Origin: Selenomonas timonae
GTDB lineage: Bacteria > Bacillota > Negativicutes > Selenomonadales > Selenomonadaceae
Reading direction: 5' to 3'
Length of the DNA: 64,000 nt
NCBI RefSeq assembly: GCF_014250475.1
Contig: NZ_CP060204.1
Span: forward strand, 1,067,001-1,131,000
Shown here: positions 1 through 7,147 of the stretch, in pieces
Position numbering within the stretch: position 1 is the stretch's first letter
Layout of the letters: each line of letters starts with the position of its first letter
Program-made: the position numbers and the translations under genes
The notes under the pieces: generated by a model
Databases searched by the model: none
What the model was told of the DNA's origin: nothing
What the model saw: only the letters and a program-made list of their open reading frames with translations

Positions 1-1622
1 CCAACAATAACACCATCGCGAAGCGCAAGCTGAACATCGTCTTTGACGGGCTTCCGTATGTCAAAAAAGCATACGATACGGATACGAAGAATGACCAGAT
101 AACGGCACGCATTACGGACGATCCGAATGGACATACGCGCACGGTGCTCCAGCGTGACGGCATGGGCGTCTTTGGCGACCGCCTCGCCCAGCTCAACAAC
201 GGGAATATCCAGAGCGACTATGGCTACGGCAGTACCGATGCGACCTTCCGTGCAGATGCGAATGCAGATAAGCACAAGGATGTGCAGTACCGCGGCGTCG
301 GCAATGCACTCCGCAACCTCCTTGGCGGCTATGCCGATAACTACGAGCCGATTCCGGACAACGCATACAGCGACGGAGCAATCAGACAGGCGGATGTCTC
401 TAGGAACGAATTTGATCCCAACTTTACGCATGCACACAAGGAGTATGATGGCACGTCCGACGTGCAGAACCTTGACGAGCGGTATGACGAGGCGCGTAGT
501 TTCTGGAACGCTCATAAGCTGGATCAGTCCAATATCGAGTCTCTTACAGGATCATACAGAGGAACTTCGTCAAAGAGAGGGAAGGATGTCGGTACAAACA
601 AGATTGTTGACTACACGCTGAAACTCAGCAATCGGAACTTTAATTTTGTCGGTTGGGATGGGGTGATTCAGAAAGAGGGAACGGGCGACATTACCCCGCG
701 CGAACTCACCGCAGATTATCTGCCGAAGCAGACGAAGGTCTACGACGGCACGAAGAATATCGCAAGTGTCGGTGACAGCCTCGTGACGTTCCGCCACAAA
801 TCGGGAGCGAACGCATTCATCAACGGGGATAAGGTTCGGAACAGCTCCACAGCAACGTACGGTGACGCGAATGTTGCGTGGCAGGACAATGCGTGGAAGA
901 ACGGCGACGGTACAGTAGCGGACAAGGATGTCGACTATGATCTGCGACTTTCCGGCACGGATGCCGCGAACTACAAGATCGTCGATGAGAAGGGCAATGA
1001 GATTGCGTCAACTACCCGTAAGACGGGCAGAATCACGCCGAAGGAGATTCATCTGAAAGCCGATCCGCAGACGCGCTGGATCAACGAGGGGCTGCCCGAC
1101 AGCTATACGGGCACGCCGACAGGGAAGGACTATGCGACGGGCGTCAATGGCGAAGCACTCCCCGGCGAGATCTACTACAACTCGCCGGATGGCCGCCTGC
1201 GCTGGGGCGACTACGCAATCAACGGCTACTATCGTCCGTCGGACAAGGCGCAGTATCAGCGTCCCGACGGCACGCGTTATCAGCTCGCAGACGGCACGTA
1301 CGACGGGGACAGCGTCGCGCGGAACTATCGTTTCGTTCAAGACCCTGCGAACGCGACCGCGCTCCATATCGGACCGTATGTCCCCGATACCGACTACTAT
1401 CAGGCACTCACGCAGACGAGCAAGATGCTCCCCGATGAGTACGCCTATGAGAATGCCTCACTTGATCGTCGCAGCCACTTCGGCCGCGATCCCGAGGCGG
1501 AGATTTCCTATGAACCGCCCTCCCTCAACATGGTCAAGGATGGTGTCGACATCAGCAAGAACGGCATAGAGATCACGGATGAGACGGTATTCCGCCTCGT
1601 GAACGAGGTGTTCGGTGCGTGA
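1..1622 (+). CDS. YDG-repeat surface exoprotein (TpsA/filamentous haemagglutinin type), C-terminal part, 5' end outside window
   Basis: The frame is open from base 3 to a TGA at 1620-1622, so only the last ~539 residues are present; the signal peptide and secretion domain lie upstream. YDGT motifs (EYDGTSD near 441, KVYDGTKN near 735) are followed by beta-rich stretches ending in GRITPKE. This is the pattern of YDG/MBG-type repeats in two-partner-secreted haemagglutinins. There is no LPXTG, YadA anchor or beta-barrel at the C-terminus (ends VNEVFGA), which fits a TPS exoprotein exported by a separate transporter. A TpsB-type transporter is encoded at 5374, 3.7 kb downstream. Pairing the two is inference from proximity. 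Probable role: adhesion or cell-surface contact. Confidence 0.7.
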   Translation, partial: NNNTIAKRKLNIVFDGLPYVKKAYDTDTKNDQITARITDDPNGHTRTVLQRDGMGVFGDRLAQLNNGNIQSDYGYGSTDATFRADANADKHKDVQYRGVGNALRNLLGGYADNYEPIPDNAYSDGAIRQADVSRNEFDPNFTHAHKEYDGTSDVQNLDERYDEARSFWNAHKLDQSNIESLTGSYRGTSSKRGKDVGTNKIVDYTLKLSNRNFNFVGWDGVIQKEGTGDITPRELTADYLPKQTKVYDGTKNIASVGDSLVTFRHKSGANAFINGDKVRNSSTATYGDANVAWQDNAWKNGDGTVADKDVDYDLRLSGTDAANYKIVDEKGNEIASTTRKTGRITPKEIHLKADPQTRWINEGLPDSYTGTPTGKDYATGVNGEALPGEIYYNSPDGRLRWGDYAINGYYRPSDKAQYQRPDGTRYQLADGTYDGDSVARNYRFVQDPANATALHIGPYVPDTDYYQALTQTSKMLPDEYAYENASLDRRSHFGRDPEAEISYEPPSLNMVKDGVDISKNGIEITDETVFRLVNEVFGA

Positions 1623-1646
1623 TGAAAAACTGAGTATATAAGAATG

Positions 1647-1691
1647 ACAGCGCCCCATCGACGCCTCGAGAGAGTGTCGATGGGGCGCTGT
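1647..1691 (+). terminator. Strong stem-loop after the exoprotein gene
   Basis: A 16-bp perfect inverted repeat (1647-1662 with 1676-1691) with a 13-nt loop lies 24 nt after the exoprotein stop. The T-run is weak. The core of the stem (AGCGCCCCATCGAC) is repeated exactly in the hairpin at 2584-2621 after the next gene. Confidence 0.7.
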
Positions 1692-1704
1692 TGCACAAAT
1701 GTTC

Positions 1705-1733
1705 TTGTAAAATTATAAAATGTGTTATATAAT
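1705..1733 (+). promoter_or_regulatory. Sigma-70 type promoter of the repeat RNA
   Basis: TTGTAA at 1705-1710 and a perfect TATAAT at 1728-1733 are separated by exactly 17 nt, in an AT-rich stretch. Transcription would start near 1740, just before the tandem repeats, and read toward the gene at 1938. Confidence 0.75.
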
Positions 1734-1761
1734 ATAAATACAAAAGGTGAGCCGACACCTA

Positions 1762-1868
1762 AAAACTCCACAGTAACACTCGGACGTAAGGGCTGAGAAG
1801 TCGGAGAGCGACGGTAAAACTCTACATAAAACCTAGACATAAGGGCTAGGAAGCCGGGGAGCGGCGGT
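1762..1868 (+). repeat. Two tandem ~54-nt repeats with covarying hairpins
   Basis: Unit 1 is 1762-1815 (54 nt) and unit 2 is 1816-1868 (53 nt); an AAAA start of a third unit follows. Hairpin A pairs CTCGG with CTGAG (1779-1783/1793-1797) in unit 1, and CCTAG with CTAGG (1832-1836/1846-1850) in unit 2, around the near-identical loops ACGTAAGGG and ACATAAGGG. Hairpin B pairs GTCG with CGAC (1800-1803/1809-1812) and GCCG with CGGC (1853-1856/1862-1865). Four of nine base pairs differ between units yet remain paired (U-A to C-G, C-G to U-A, G-U to A-U, U-A to C-G). A CUC just inside the start of each unit can pair with GAG in loop B (1766-1768/1806-1808; 1820-1822/1859-1861), a possible pseudoknot. 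Confidence 0.8.
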
Positions 1869-1879
1869 AAAATCGGTGT

Positions 1880-1915
1880 GATTGGGGTCATCCTTGGAGA
1901 TGACCCCAATCTTTA
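1880..1915 (+). terminator. Terminator between repeat RNA and toxin-like gene
   Basis: A 13-bp perfect stem (1880-1892 with 1899-1911) has a 6-nt loop and is followed by a short T-run. It ends the repeat RNA 22 nt before the start codon at 1938. Read-through would be needed to express the gene from the promoter at 1705. Confidence 0.75.
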
Positions 1916-1937
1916 TGTGTATATGGTGGTTTTGTAA

Positions 1938-2567
1938 ATGAAGAAATACAGCTGTGATGAAGCAATACAAATCTTGCATAGATCTGCGATTGCTTATCGG
2001 GAAAAACTTGCGGGGCGTGTTTTTATTGTTGTCTACAGAGATGAATCTGTAGAAGGTGGTACAGCATACAAACGCATTGTATTTTCGACGAGCAACTTTC
2101 AACATCTTACAGGCGTTCGATATACAGATAAAGCAGATGCAAAGGTGTTTTTTCAAATGTGCTGCAATAATAGACTGTCTCCCTCAAAATTACGGTTTAG
2201 CAAAGATGGTGTAACTCATTTGAAACTGGCGGTTCTTCCTTACCTAGCAGATGTTATGTATAACAGATTTTGGATTGGCACATCAATCAATAACGACATA
2301 TACATCAATGCGGATTATTTTGTTGGAGATACAAAAAATCACTTGAGTTTGGGAATCCGCCATGCGAACAGGAAAGATGTTCCCGTGTCGTTAAAGAATC
2401 AATCTGTGCGGCATAATGTTGATAAAATAAGAGTGGTTTATGCCGTGTATTCTAGGTCTGTGAGCAGAGAGAATTTATGGGAGTGCGTGTATATTGATCA
2501 GAAGATTGCGCACGAAGCAAACAAAGAAGTACTTCCAAAAGAGATACGTGAACTATGGTCGGAATGA
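1938..2567 (+). CDS. HLTG-motif small protein, probable BECR-fold (PBECR4-like) nuclease toxin
   Basis: 209 residues, soluble, no signal peptide. ATG at 1938 follows a GGTGG Shine-Dalgarno at 1925-1929. The central NFQHLTGV motif (about residue 53) is followed by a helix with FFQMCCNNRLS, then DGVTHLKLAVLP. This order resembles the PBECR4 nuclease domains of phage polyvalent proteins and stand-alone Firmicute proteins (barnase/EndoU/colicin/RelE-like fold). The match is from memory and moderate; catalytic residues cannot be assigned. The gene is clearly AT-richer than its neighbours and is flanked by matching hairpins, suggesting horizontal acquisition. Its position after a repeat RNA and terminator suggests the toxin of a type III-like pair. 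Alternative: an unrelated hypothetical protein. Confidence 0.6.
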   Translation: MKKYSCDEAIQILHRSAIAYREKLAGRVFIVVYRDESVEGGTAYKRIVFSTSNFQHLTGVRYTDKADAKVFFQMCCNNRLSPSKLRFSKDGVTHLKLAVLPYLADVMYNRFWIGTSINNDIYINADYFVGDTKNHLSLGIRHANRKDVPVSLKNQSVRHNVDKIRVVYAVYSRSVSRENLWECVYIDQKIAHEANKEVLPKEIRELWSE

Positions 2568-2583
2568 AAACGATGTATAAAAG

Positions 2584-2621
2584 AGCGCCCCATCGACGAT
2601 ATCAATGGTCGATGGGGCGCT
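2584..2621. terminator. Bidirectional terminator with the same stem as 1647-1691
   Basis: A 14-bp perfect stem (2584-2597 with 2608-2621) is followed by TTTT on the plus strand, and by a TTTT run on the minus strand. It sits between the convergent genes at 1938 and 2632. Its arms match the hairpin at 1647-1691. Confidence 0.75.
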
Positions 2622-2631
2622 GTTTTGTACG

Positions 2632-3129
2632 TTATGATATTGTGAGTTGTTGACGCGGGTGATATCCCTGCTCCTTGAGTGTGGAGTCGAGGTATTCAAG
2701 TGTTGTTGGTGTAATGAGGATGAGGGTGAGGCGGAGTTTTGCCATGTGTGCGGCGTTGATGCCGAGACTCTCGAGCCGCTCGGTATAGTCCGGATCGTCA
2801 GCGCCAATGACGGTGGCGATTCCGGCAACCTGTAGGCTCTTTGCACTGCCCGGCCCTTTGTACTCATCGTAGATGGCAAGCGCTGCGTGTTTGTTTTCCT
2901 TGAGCGCACGGAATTTTAGTCCGCCCTCGGAGAAGATGATAAATTTGCCCGCACGGTATTTGTAGGTGAGCGGGGTGCAGCGGACGAAGTCCCCATCCGC
3001 TGTGGCGAGGGCGCAGGTGCTGCGTTCTTTGATGAATGTTTCGATTGCCGCATGAAGGTCATCTTTGGGCATTTTGACAGCGTTCCTGTCTTTCTCTGTC
3101 CAGAATGCGGCAGCTTCTTCGTAGTTCAT
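2632..3129 (-). CDS. Pyridoxamine 5'-phosphate oxidase family (FMN-binding split-barrel) protein
   Basis: 165 residues. The N-terminal half has the split-barrel pattern, with STCALATADGDFVRCTPLTY followed by GKFIIFSEGG and a LKENKHAAL segment, typical of small flavin-binding PNPOx-like proteins. These are usually flavin or F420-type reductases, or general flavoproteins, rather than true PdxH. The substrate is unknown. It is the second gene of a two-gene minus-strand unit, 24 nt after the phosphatase gene, with AGGAGA before the ATG at 3129. The shared terminator at 2584-2621 ends the unit. Confidence 0.75.
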   Translation of the reverse strand: MNYEEAAAFWTEKDRNAVKMPKDDLHAAIETFIKERSTCALATADGDFVRCTPLTYKYRAGKFIIFSEGGLKFRALKENKHAALAIYDEYKGPGSAKSLQVAGIATVIGADDPDYTERLESLGINAAHMAKLRLTLILITPTTLEYLDSTLKEQGYHPRQQLTIS

Positions 3130-3153
3130 ATTTGTTCGTCTCCTGTGCAGGTG

Positions 3154-3612
3154 TCATTTGTTTTCTGTCAGCGTCCGCAGCAGTGCGCGGCAGCCCGCGT
3201 CGACATCGCGGTAGGTGACTTCGAAGTTGCCGGTGTACCACGGGTCGGCGACGTCGCGCTCCTCGCCGATATAGGAGAGGAGACGGTGGACTTTGTGCTG
3301 CGGATCGCCGCCTGTGAGACGGTCAAGGTCGCGCATGTTCTCTGTGTCCATGCCGATGATGCAGTCATAGGCGCTGTAGTCGATGGCAGTCATCAGTGTT
3401 GCGCTCCGCTTCGTGAACGTGATGCCGTGCGCACGGAGGACTTCGCGTGTACCGCGATGTGTGTCGCTGCCGAGTTCGTCACGGTGGAGGGCTTTGGATG
3501 CTACGCTGATCTCATCGGACAGCCCCGCCTCGCGCACGAGCTGTTTCATGACGAATTCTGCCATCGGGGAGCGGCAGATGTTGCCGTGGCAGACGAATAG
3601 GATGTGCTTCAT
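3154..3612 (-). CDS. Low-molecular-weight protein-tyrosine phosphatase
   Basis: 152 residues, normal length for the family. The N-terminal P-loop CHGNICRS (residues 9-16) supplies the CX5R nucleophile and arginine. The general-acid motif DPWYTGNF lies near residue 119. It would dephosphorylate phosphotyrosine or phosphoarginine on proteins in the cytoplasm. It is the first gene of a two-gene unit with the flavoprotein at 2632; a functional link between the two is not evident. The upstream gap (3613-3637) leads into a MITE-like repeat. Confidence 0.85.
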   Translation of the reverse strand: MKHILFVCHGNICRSPMAEFVMKQLVREAGLSDEISVASKALHRDELGSDTHRGTREVLRAHGITFTKRSATLMTAIDYSAYDCIIGMDTENMRDLDRLTGGDPQHKVHRLLSYIGEERDVADPWYTGNFEVTYRDVDAGCRALLRTLTENK

Positions 3613-3637
3613 AACATAGGCTCCTTTTTGGTTTGGT

Positions 3638-3806
3638 TTAGGGAAGCACTGATAAATTCAGCCCAATCATCTTGGCACATCTTTTTCGCCCTCTCTGTGT
3701 CAACAAATCCTCCACATAGGCCTTGCTATGCGTCCGGTTTGTCTCCTTGATAGGACAAAAAATCTACACCAATCTGATGGACTTCATTTTATCAGCGATT
3801 CCTTAG
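3638..3806 (-). repeat. MITE-like ~169-bp element, copy 1
   Basis: It is bounded by imperfect terminal inverted repeats (TTAGGGAAGCACTGATAAA at 3638-3656; TTTATCAGCGATTCCTTA at 3788-3805). The interior is shared with the copies at 32391 and 44965, which lie in the opposite orientation. No ORF. Its right end contains the TAA stop (3803-3805) of the adjacent ATPase gene. Confidence 0.8.
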
Positions 3807-5131
3807 AGAAACTGCGCCATATAGACCGGCACGTATTTCAGCATATCGGAGGGGGCGTAGTCCTTTGTGTATAGAACATAGCTTTCTTGGATACGCTCAC
3901 GGTATTTCGTGCGAAAGCGATCCAGTGAGGCGTGCTTCTTATAGCCTGAGGACTTCACTTCAATCGGGCATATTTTGTGTTTTCTTGGTAGAAGGAAGTC
4001 AATCTCATAGGTGCGGTTGGATGTATCAGATGGGAATGTAAAGTAAAAAAGTTCATTGCCGCCGGCACGGAATGTCTGAGCAACGATATTTTCGTATAGA
4101 TAGCCAAGATTTGCAGGGAGCTTTCCGTGAAGGAGCTTTTCATAAATGATGTTTTCGGTGAAGCTCCTATCCTTGAAGGCCAATGTCACAAATAGCCCGG
4201 TATCACAAAGGTAGAGCTTGAAATGATCGATATCCTTATAGTGCGACATACCGACGCCCGGATCGTTGATGCGGAATGCGGGCAGGACTGTCATGGAGTC
4301 CTGGAGGTCGGCAATGATCTCCCGGACGTTGCTCGCGCGCTGTTTCTCAATGATCTTTGATACCTGGTAGCGGAATGTGTTTTTACTGAGTTCGGCTGGG
4401 ATTGCATCAAAGATCTGTGTCGCCCGCCCGGAATGATCTATTTTGCGAAAATCGTTCTCGTAGAGTGTCAGGATGTTGCGCTTTACCTGGTCGATTTGAT
4501 TGAAATTGTTCGTTGAGAGATAGCTTTCAACGGACTGAGGCATGCCTCCGATCAGCATATAGAGACGGAAACCCTGCATCTGTTTTCGGTGAACAACGTC
4601 TCCTAGACCGCGTCCTCGCGAAAAGCATTCGTGCAGAAGGGGGATTGTTGTCTCATCCCCCTTTGCCCATAAGAATTCTTCATAGTCCATCGGGTACATG
4701 GACAGACATTCTTCTTCGCTTGGAATTAGGATGTCACGAATGTTTTTCCGTAGGGTGATGAGTGAACCTGTTTCGAGATAATCATAACGATGATCGGCAA
4801 CGAGGTGTTTGATGGCTTGTCTTGCCAAAGGCTGTAGCTGTACTTCGTCGAAGATAATCAACGATTCTCGTTCGTAAAGACGTACGTTGTAGAATAGCTG
4901 CAGCTGTAAAAAGAAAAAATCCAAGTCGCTGATGTCTCGAAAGAGGCGAACTACTTCCTGTCGAGCTTTGGAAAAATCAATCAAAATGTAGCTTTTGTAT
5001 TCTCTACGGGCAAATTCTTCTGCTGTGGTTGATTTTCCTATGCGCCGTGCTCCTTGAATCAAAAGCGCGGAACGTCCGCGAGAACGCCTTTTCCATGAGA
5101 TCATTTCGGCTAAAATCTTTCTTTTGAACAT
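3803..5131 (-). CDS. AAA-family ATPase with DUF4143 C-terminal domain
   Basis: 442 residues from the ATG at 5131, preceded by AAGAGG at a 6-nt spacing; an in-frame start 25 codons upstream lacks a comparable site. The N-terminal AAA_14 domain has Walker A GARRIGKST (about residues 25-33) and Walker B LIIFDEVQLQP. The C-terminal half has the DUF4143 pattern, with LYLCDTGLF and a restriction-endonuclease-like EIDFLLPRKHKICPIEVKSS segment. Such orphan ATPases are common and variable in bacteria; their function is unknown, with a possible role in mobile elements or defence. The stop codon lies inside a MITE end, so the C-terminus may have been set by that insertion. Confidence 0.8.
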   Translation of the reverse strand: MFKRKILAEMISWKRRSRGRSALLIQGARRIGKSTTAEEFARREYKSYILIDFSKARQEVVRLFRDISDLDFFFLQLQLFYNVRLYERESLIIFDEVQLQPLARQAIKHLVADHRYDYLETGSLITLRKNIRDILIPSEEECLSMYPMDYEEFLWAKGDETTIPLLHECFSRGRGLGDVVHRKQMQGFRLYMLIGGMPQSVESYLSTNNFNQIDQVKRNILTLYENDFRKIDHSGRATQIFDAIPAELSKNTFRYQVSKIIEKQRASNVREIIADLQDSMTVLPAFRINDPGVGMSHYKDIDHFKLYLCDTGLFVTLAFKDRSFTENIIYEKLLHGKLPANLGYLYENIVAQTFRAGGNELFYFTFPSDTSNRTYEIDFLLPRKHKICPIEVKSSGYKKHASLDRFRTKYRERIQESYVLYTKDYAPSDMLKYVPVYMAQFL

Positions 5132-5245
5132 GAGATGCCTCTTTTCAAAACACAGGCTATGCACAATCCCGTTATTTATATTATCATGTTTTTGCATAAT
5201 CCCCAAGTTTTTTTAGTGGTTTTATCGCATAATCTCCAGTTTTGA

Positions 5246-5278
5246 GAGGATGCTGATAGAATGAAGCCCGTCAGTTTG
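5246..5278 (+). repeat. Fragment of the MITE-like element
   Basis: GCTGATAGAATGAAGCCCGT closely matches the start of the elements at 32391 and 44965 (GCTGATAAAATGAAGTCCGT). The rest of the element is absent. It sits in the 242-nt gap before the TpsB gene. Confidence 0.55.
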
Positions 5279-5302
5279 CAACTGCGGCGCGTTCCTCTTC
5301 CC

Positions 5303-5331
5303 TTGTGTTTTCCCCCTGAAAATGCTAGAAT
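5303..5331 (+). promoter_or_regulatory. Possible promoter of the TpsB gene
   Basis: TTGTGT (5303-5308) and TAGAAT (5326-5331) are 17 nt apart, about 43 nt before the ATG at 5374. This is a moderate match only. Confidence 0.4.
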
Positions 5332-5373
5332 AACACTGAACGATTGTGTGTTTATAGAGGGTGAAATGCGATC

Positions 5374-7053
5374 ATGCAAGATGGGATGAGCCGTATGGAA
5401 AAGGGTATGATGTTGCGTGCGGGAGTTGCCGTGTGCGTTTGTGCGGGGCTTGCGTGTGCGTCGGGGACAAGCTTTGCTGCACCGTCGCTCGCGCGTCCAG
5501 GGGCAGATATTGCGAGTGAGCAGCCGCGCTCTGAGATCGGGATTGAGGATGTGACGCCGCGCTATCGGCAGGATGGTGACGATGCGCAGTTCACGATTGA
5601 AAATTTCATTATGGAGGCGCCTGATCTCTTCCTCGATAAAGCGGAGCTGACGCGCATTCTCGAGGAGGGGATGGGCGAGAATCGGACGATGGCACAGCTG
5701 CGTCGTACGGTAGATACGCTGACCTCTTACTGCCGTACACATGGCTACCCTGCCGCGGCGGTGTATCTGCCGCCGCAGGACAGCCCCGATGGGGTTGTCG
5801 TTCTGCGTGTGCTGCCAGGGCGCTACGATGAGATTGTAATCGAGAATAACAGCCGTCTCAAGACGCCCGTTGCGCAGAGCATTATTGCAGGGTTGAAGGC
5901 GGATGACATCATCACAACGTCGAAGCTGGAGACGGCGCTCTACTCAGTGTCGGATGCGACGGGCGCACGCGCGGTCGGTGTGCTGAGTCCGGGCGAGGCG
6001 TTTGGCACAAGCAAGCTGACAGTGCGAATTGAAGACTCGAAGGCGTCGAATACGGTCTTCTATGTGGAGAACTACGGCAGCCCGTCGACGGGACGCTATC
6101 GCTACGGTTTGCAGGAGACGCTCTACAACCCGTCGGGAACGGGCAATAAGGTGAGTCTTGGGACGCTGATCTCGAATGGGAGTCTACGCAATTTCTATGC
6201 GAACTATGAGACTGTGGTCGGACATGGTGGCACGACGCTTGGCCTTGGTATCTCGCGGATGAACTACAAGGTCGGCGGAACGCTCTCTGCAATCGGTGCG
6301 GAGGGACAGTCGCTGACGTTCACGGTCTTCGGACAGACGCCGCTCTATCATCTGACGGATCGCAGCTTGCTTGTACGCTATGGCTATAACTACCGCGATC
6401 TGAACGATGACATCACGGCGTTTGACCTCGAAGGCAAGAAACATTCGCATAGTATCTATGCGGGTCTGGTCGGCACACAGCGCTTTACAGGCGGGACGAC
6501 GCTGAGTTACAATGCCAATCTGACGATGGGCTGGCTCGGGTATGACTCGCCTTATAGCGAGATCCTCGGGCGTCTGAATCAGACGGATGAGGGGATGTAT
6601 GCGAAGCTGGAGGCGGATGCGACTGCGGTGCAGCGCCTCGGGAATATGACGGACTTCCTCGTGAAGGTTTCGGGACAGAAGGCGAGTCGCAATCTCGACA
6701 GCTCGGAGGAGTTCTACCTCGGCGGCCCGAATGGCGTGCGGGCTTATGCGCAGGGTGAGGGTGCAGGAGATGAGGGCATCCTTGCGACGGCGGAGCTGCG
6801 CTATCATACGCCTGTGCGCGGTCTGACGTTCAGCACCTTCTATGATGTGGGCTCGGTGCGAAAGAGCAGGGCGCCGCTCTCTGAGGATAACGCCATCACG
6901 CTGCGTGGCTGGGGGCTCGCGGCGGCATATAACAATCCGGGAGATTGGTTCGCACGCGTGGACTATGCGCGGCGGATTGGGTTGGATGAATCCGTATCGG
7001 CGAAGAACAATGCGCGGAACCGTGTCTGGTTCATGGCAGGGAAAATCTGGTAA
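5374..7053 (+). CDS. Two-partner secretion outer-membrane transporter (TpsB; ShlB/FhaC/HecB family)
   Basis: 559 residues, the usual TpsB size. A signal peptide (hydrophobic LRAGVAVCVCAGLACASG, then AAPS) is followed by POTRA-type domains (ENFIMEAPDLFLDKAEL; TSYCRTHGYPAAAVYLPPQ; VVLRVLPGRYDEIVIENNS) and a C-terminal beta-barrel. The barrel holds GGPNGVRAYAQGEGAGDEG, matching the conserved VRGY loop that folds into the pore. It ends in a tryptophan, as outer-membrane proteins often do. It would export a TPS exoprotein, plausibly the one ending at 1622. Several ATG codons occur near the start; a GAGGG motif lies ~14 nt before 5374, so the start could be a little further in. Confidence 0.85.
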   Translation: MQDGMSRMEKGMMLRAGVAVCVCAGLACASGTSFAAPSLARPGADIASEQPRSEIGIEDVTPRYRQDGDDAQFTIENFIMEAPDLFLDKAELTRILEEGMGENRTMAQLRRTVDTLTSYCRTHGYPAAAVYLPPQDSPDGVVVLRVLPGRYDEIVIENNSRLKTPVAQSIIAGLKADDIITTSKLETALYSVSDATGARAVGVLSPGEAFGTSKLTVRIEDSKASNTVFYVENYGSPSTGRYRYGLQETLYNPSGTGNKVSLGTLISNGSLRNFYANYETVVGHGGTTLGLGISRMNYKVGGTLSAIGAEGQSLTFTVFGQTPLYHLTDRSLLVRYGYNYRDLNDDITAFDLEGKKHSHSIYAGLVGTQRFTGGTTLSYNANLTMGWLGYDSPYSEILGRLNQTDEGMYAKLEADATAVQRLGNMTDFLVKVSGQKASRNLDSSEEFYLGGPNGVRAYAQGEGAGDEGILATAELRYHTPVRGLTFSTFYDVGSVRKSRAPLSEDNAITLRGWGLAAAYNNPGDWFARVDYARRIGLDESVSAKNNARNRVWFMAGKIW

Positions 7054-7147
7054 TAACGCATCGATTCCTTTCGCTGCGCTCTCGATGTGAACGGGGGCGC
7101 AGCGCGTTCATGTGGACAGGGGAAGAACGGGGGAGAGAGGATAGTCT

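Larger units (their letters stand above)
1740..1915 (+). ncRNA. Candidate RNA antitoxin: short transcript of two tandem structured repeats
   Basis: The span from the predicted start (~1740) to the terminator at 1880-1915 contains no credible ORF. It carries a small 5' hairpin (AGGTG/CACCT near 1745-1759), then two tandem 54/53-nt repeats. Each repeat folds into two hairpins whose stems are kept by compensatory changes (see the repeat entry). The order promoter, tandem RNA repeats, terminator, protein gene is that of type III toxin-antitoxin loci. There the repeat RNA is cut into units that bind the toxin, and leaky termination sets toxin expression. The antitoxin role is inference. A cis-acting leader of the 1938 gene is the main alternative. 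Confidence 0.6.

Noticed and set aside
1762-1868. CRISPR array
   Set aside because: Only two adjacent diverged units with no spacers between them; the differences are compensatory within hairpins.
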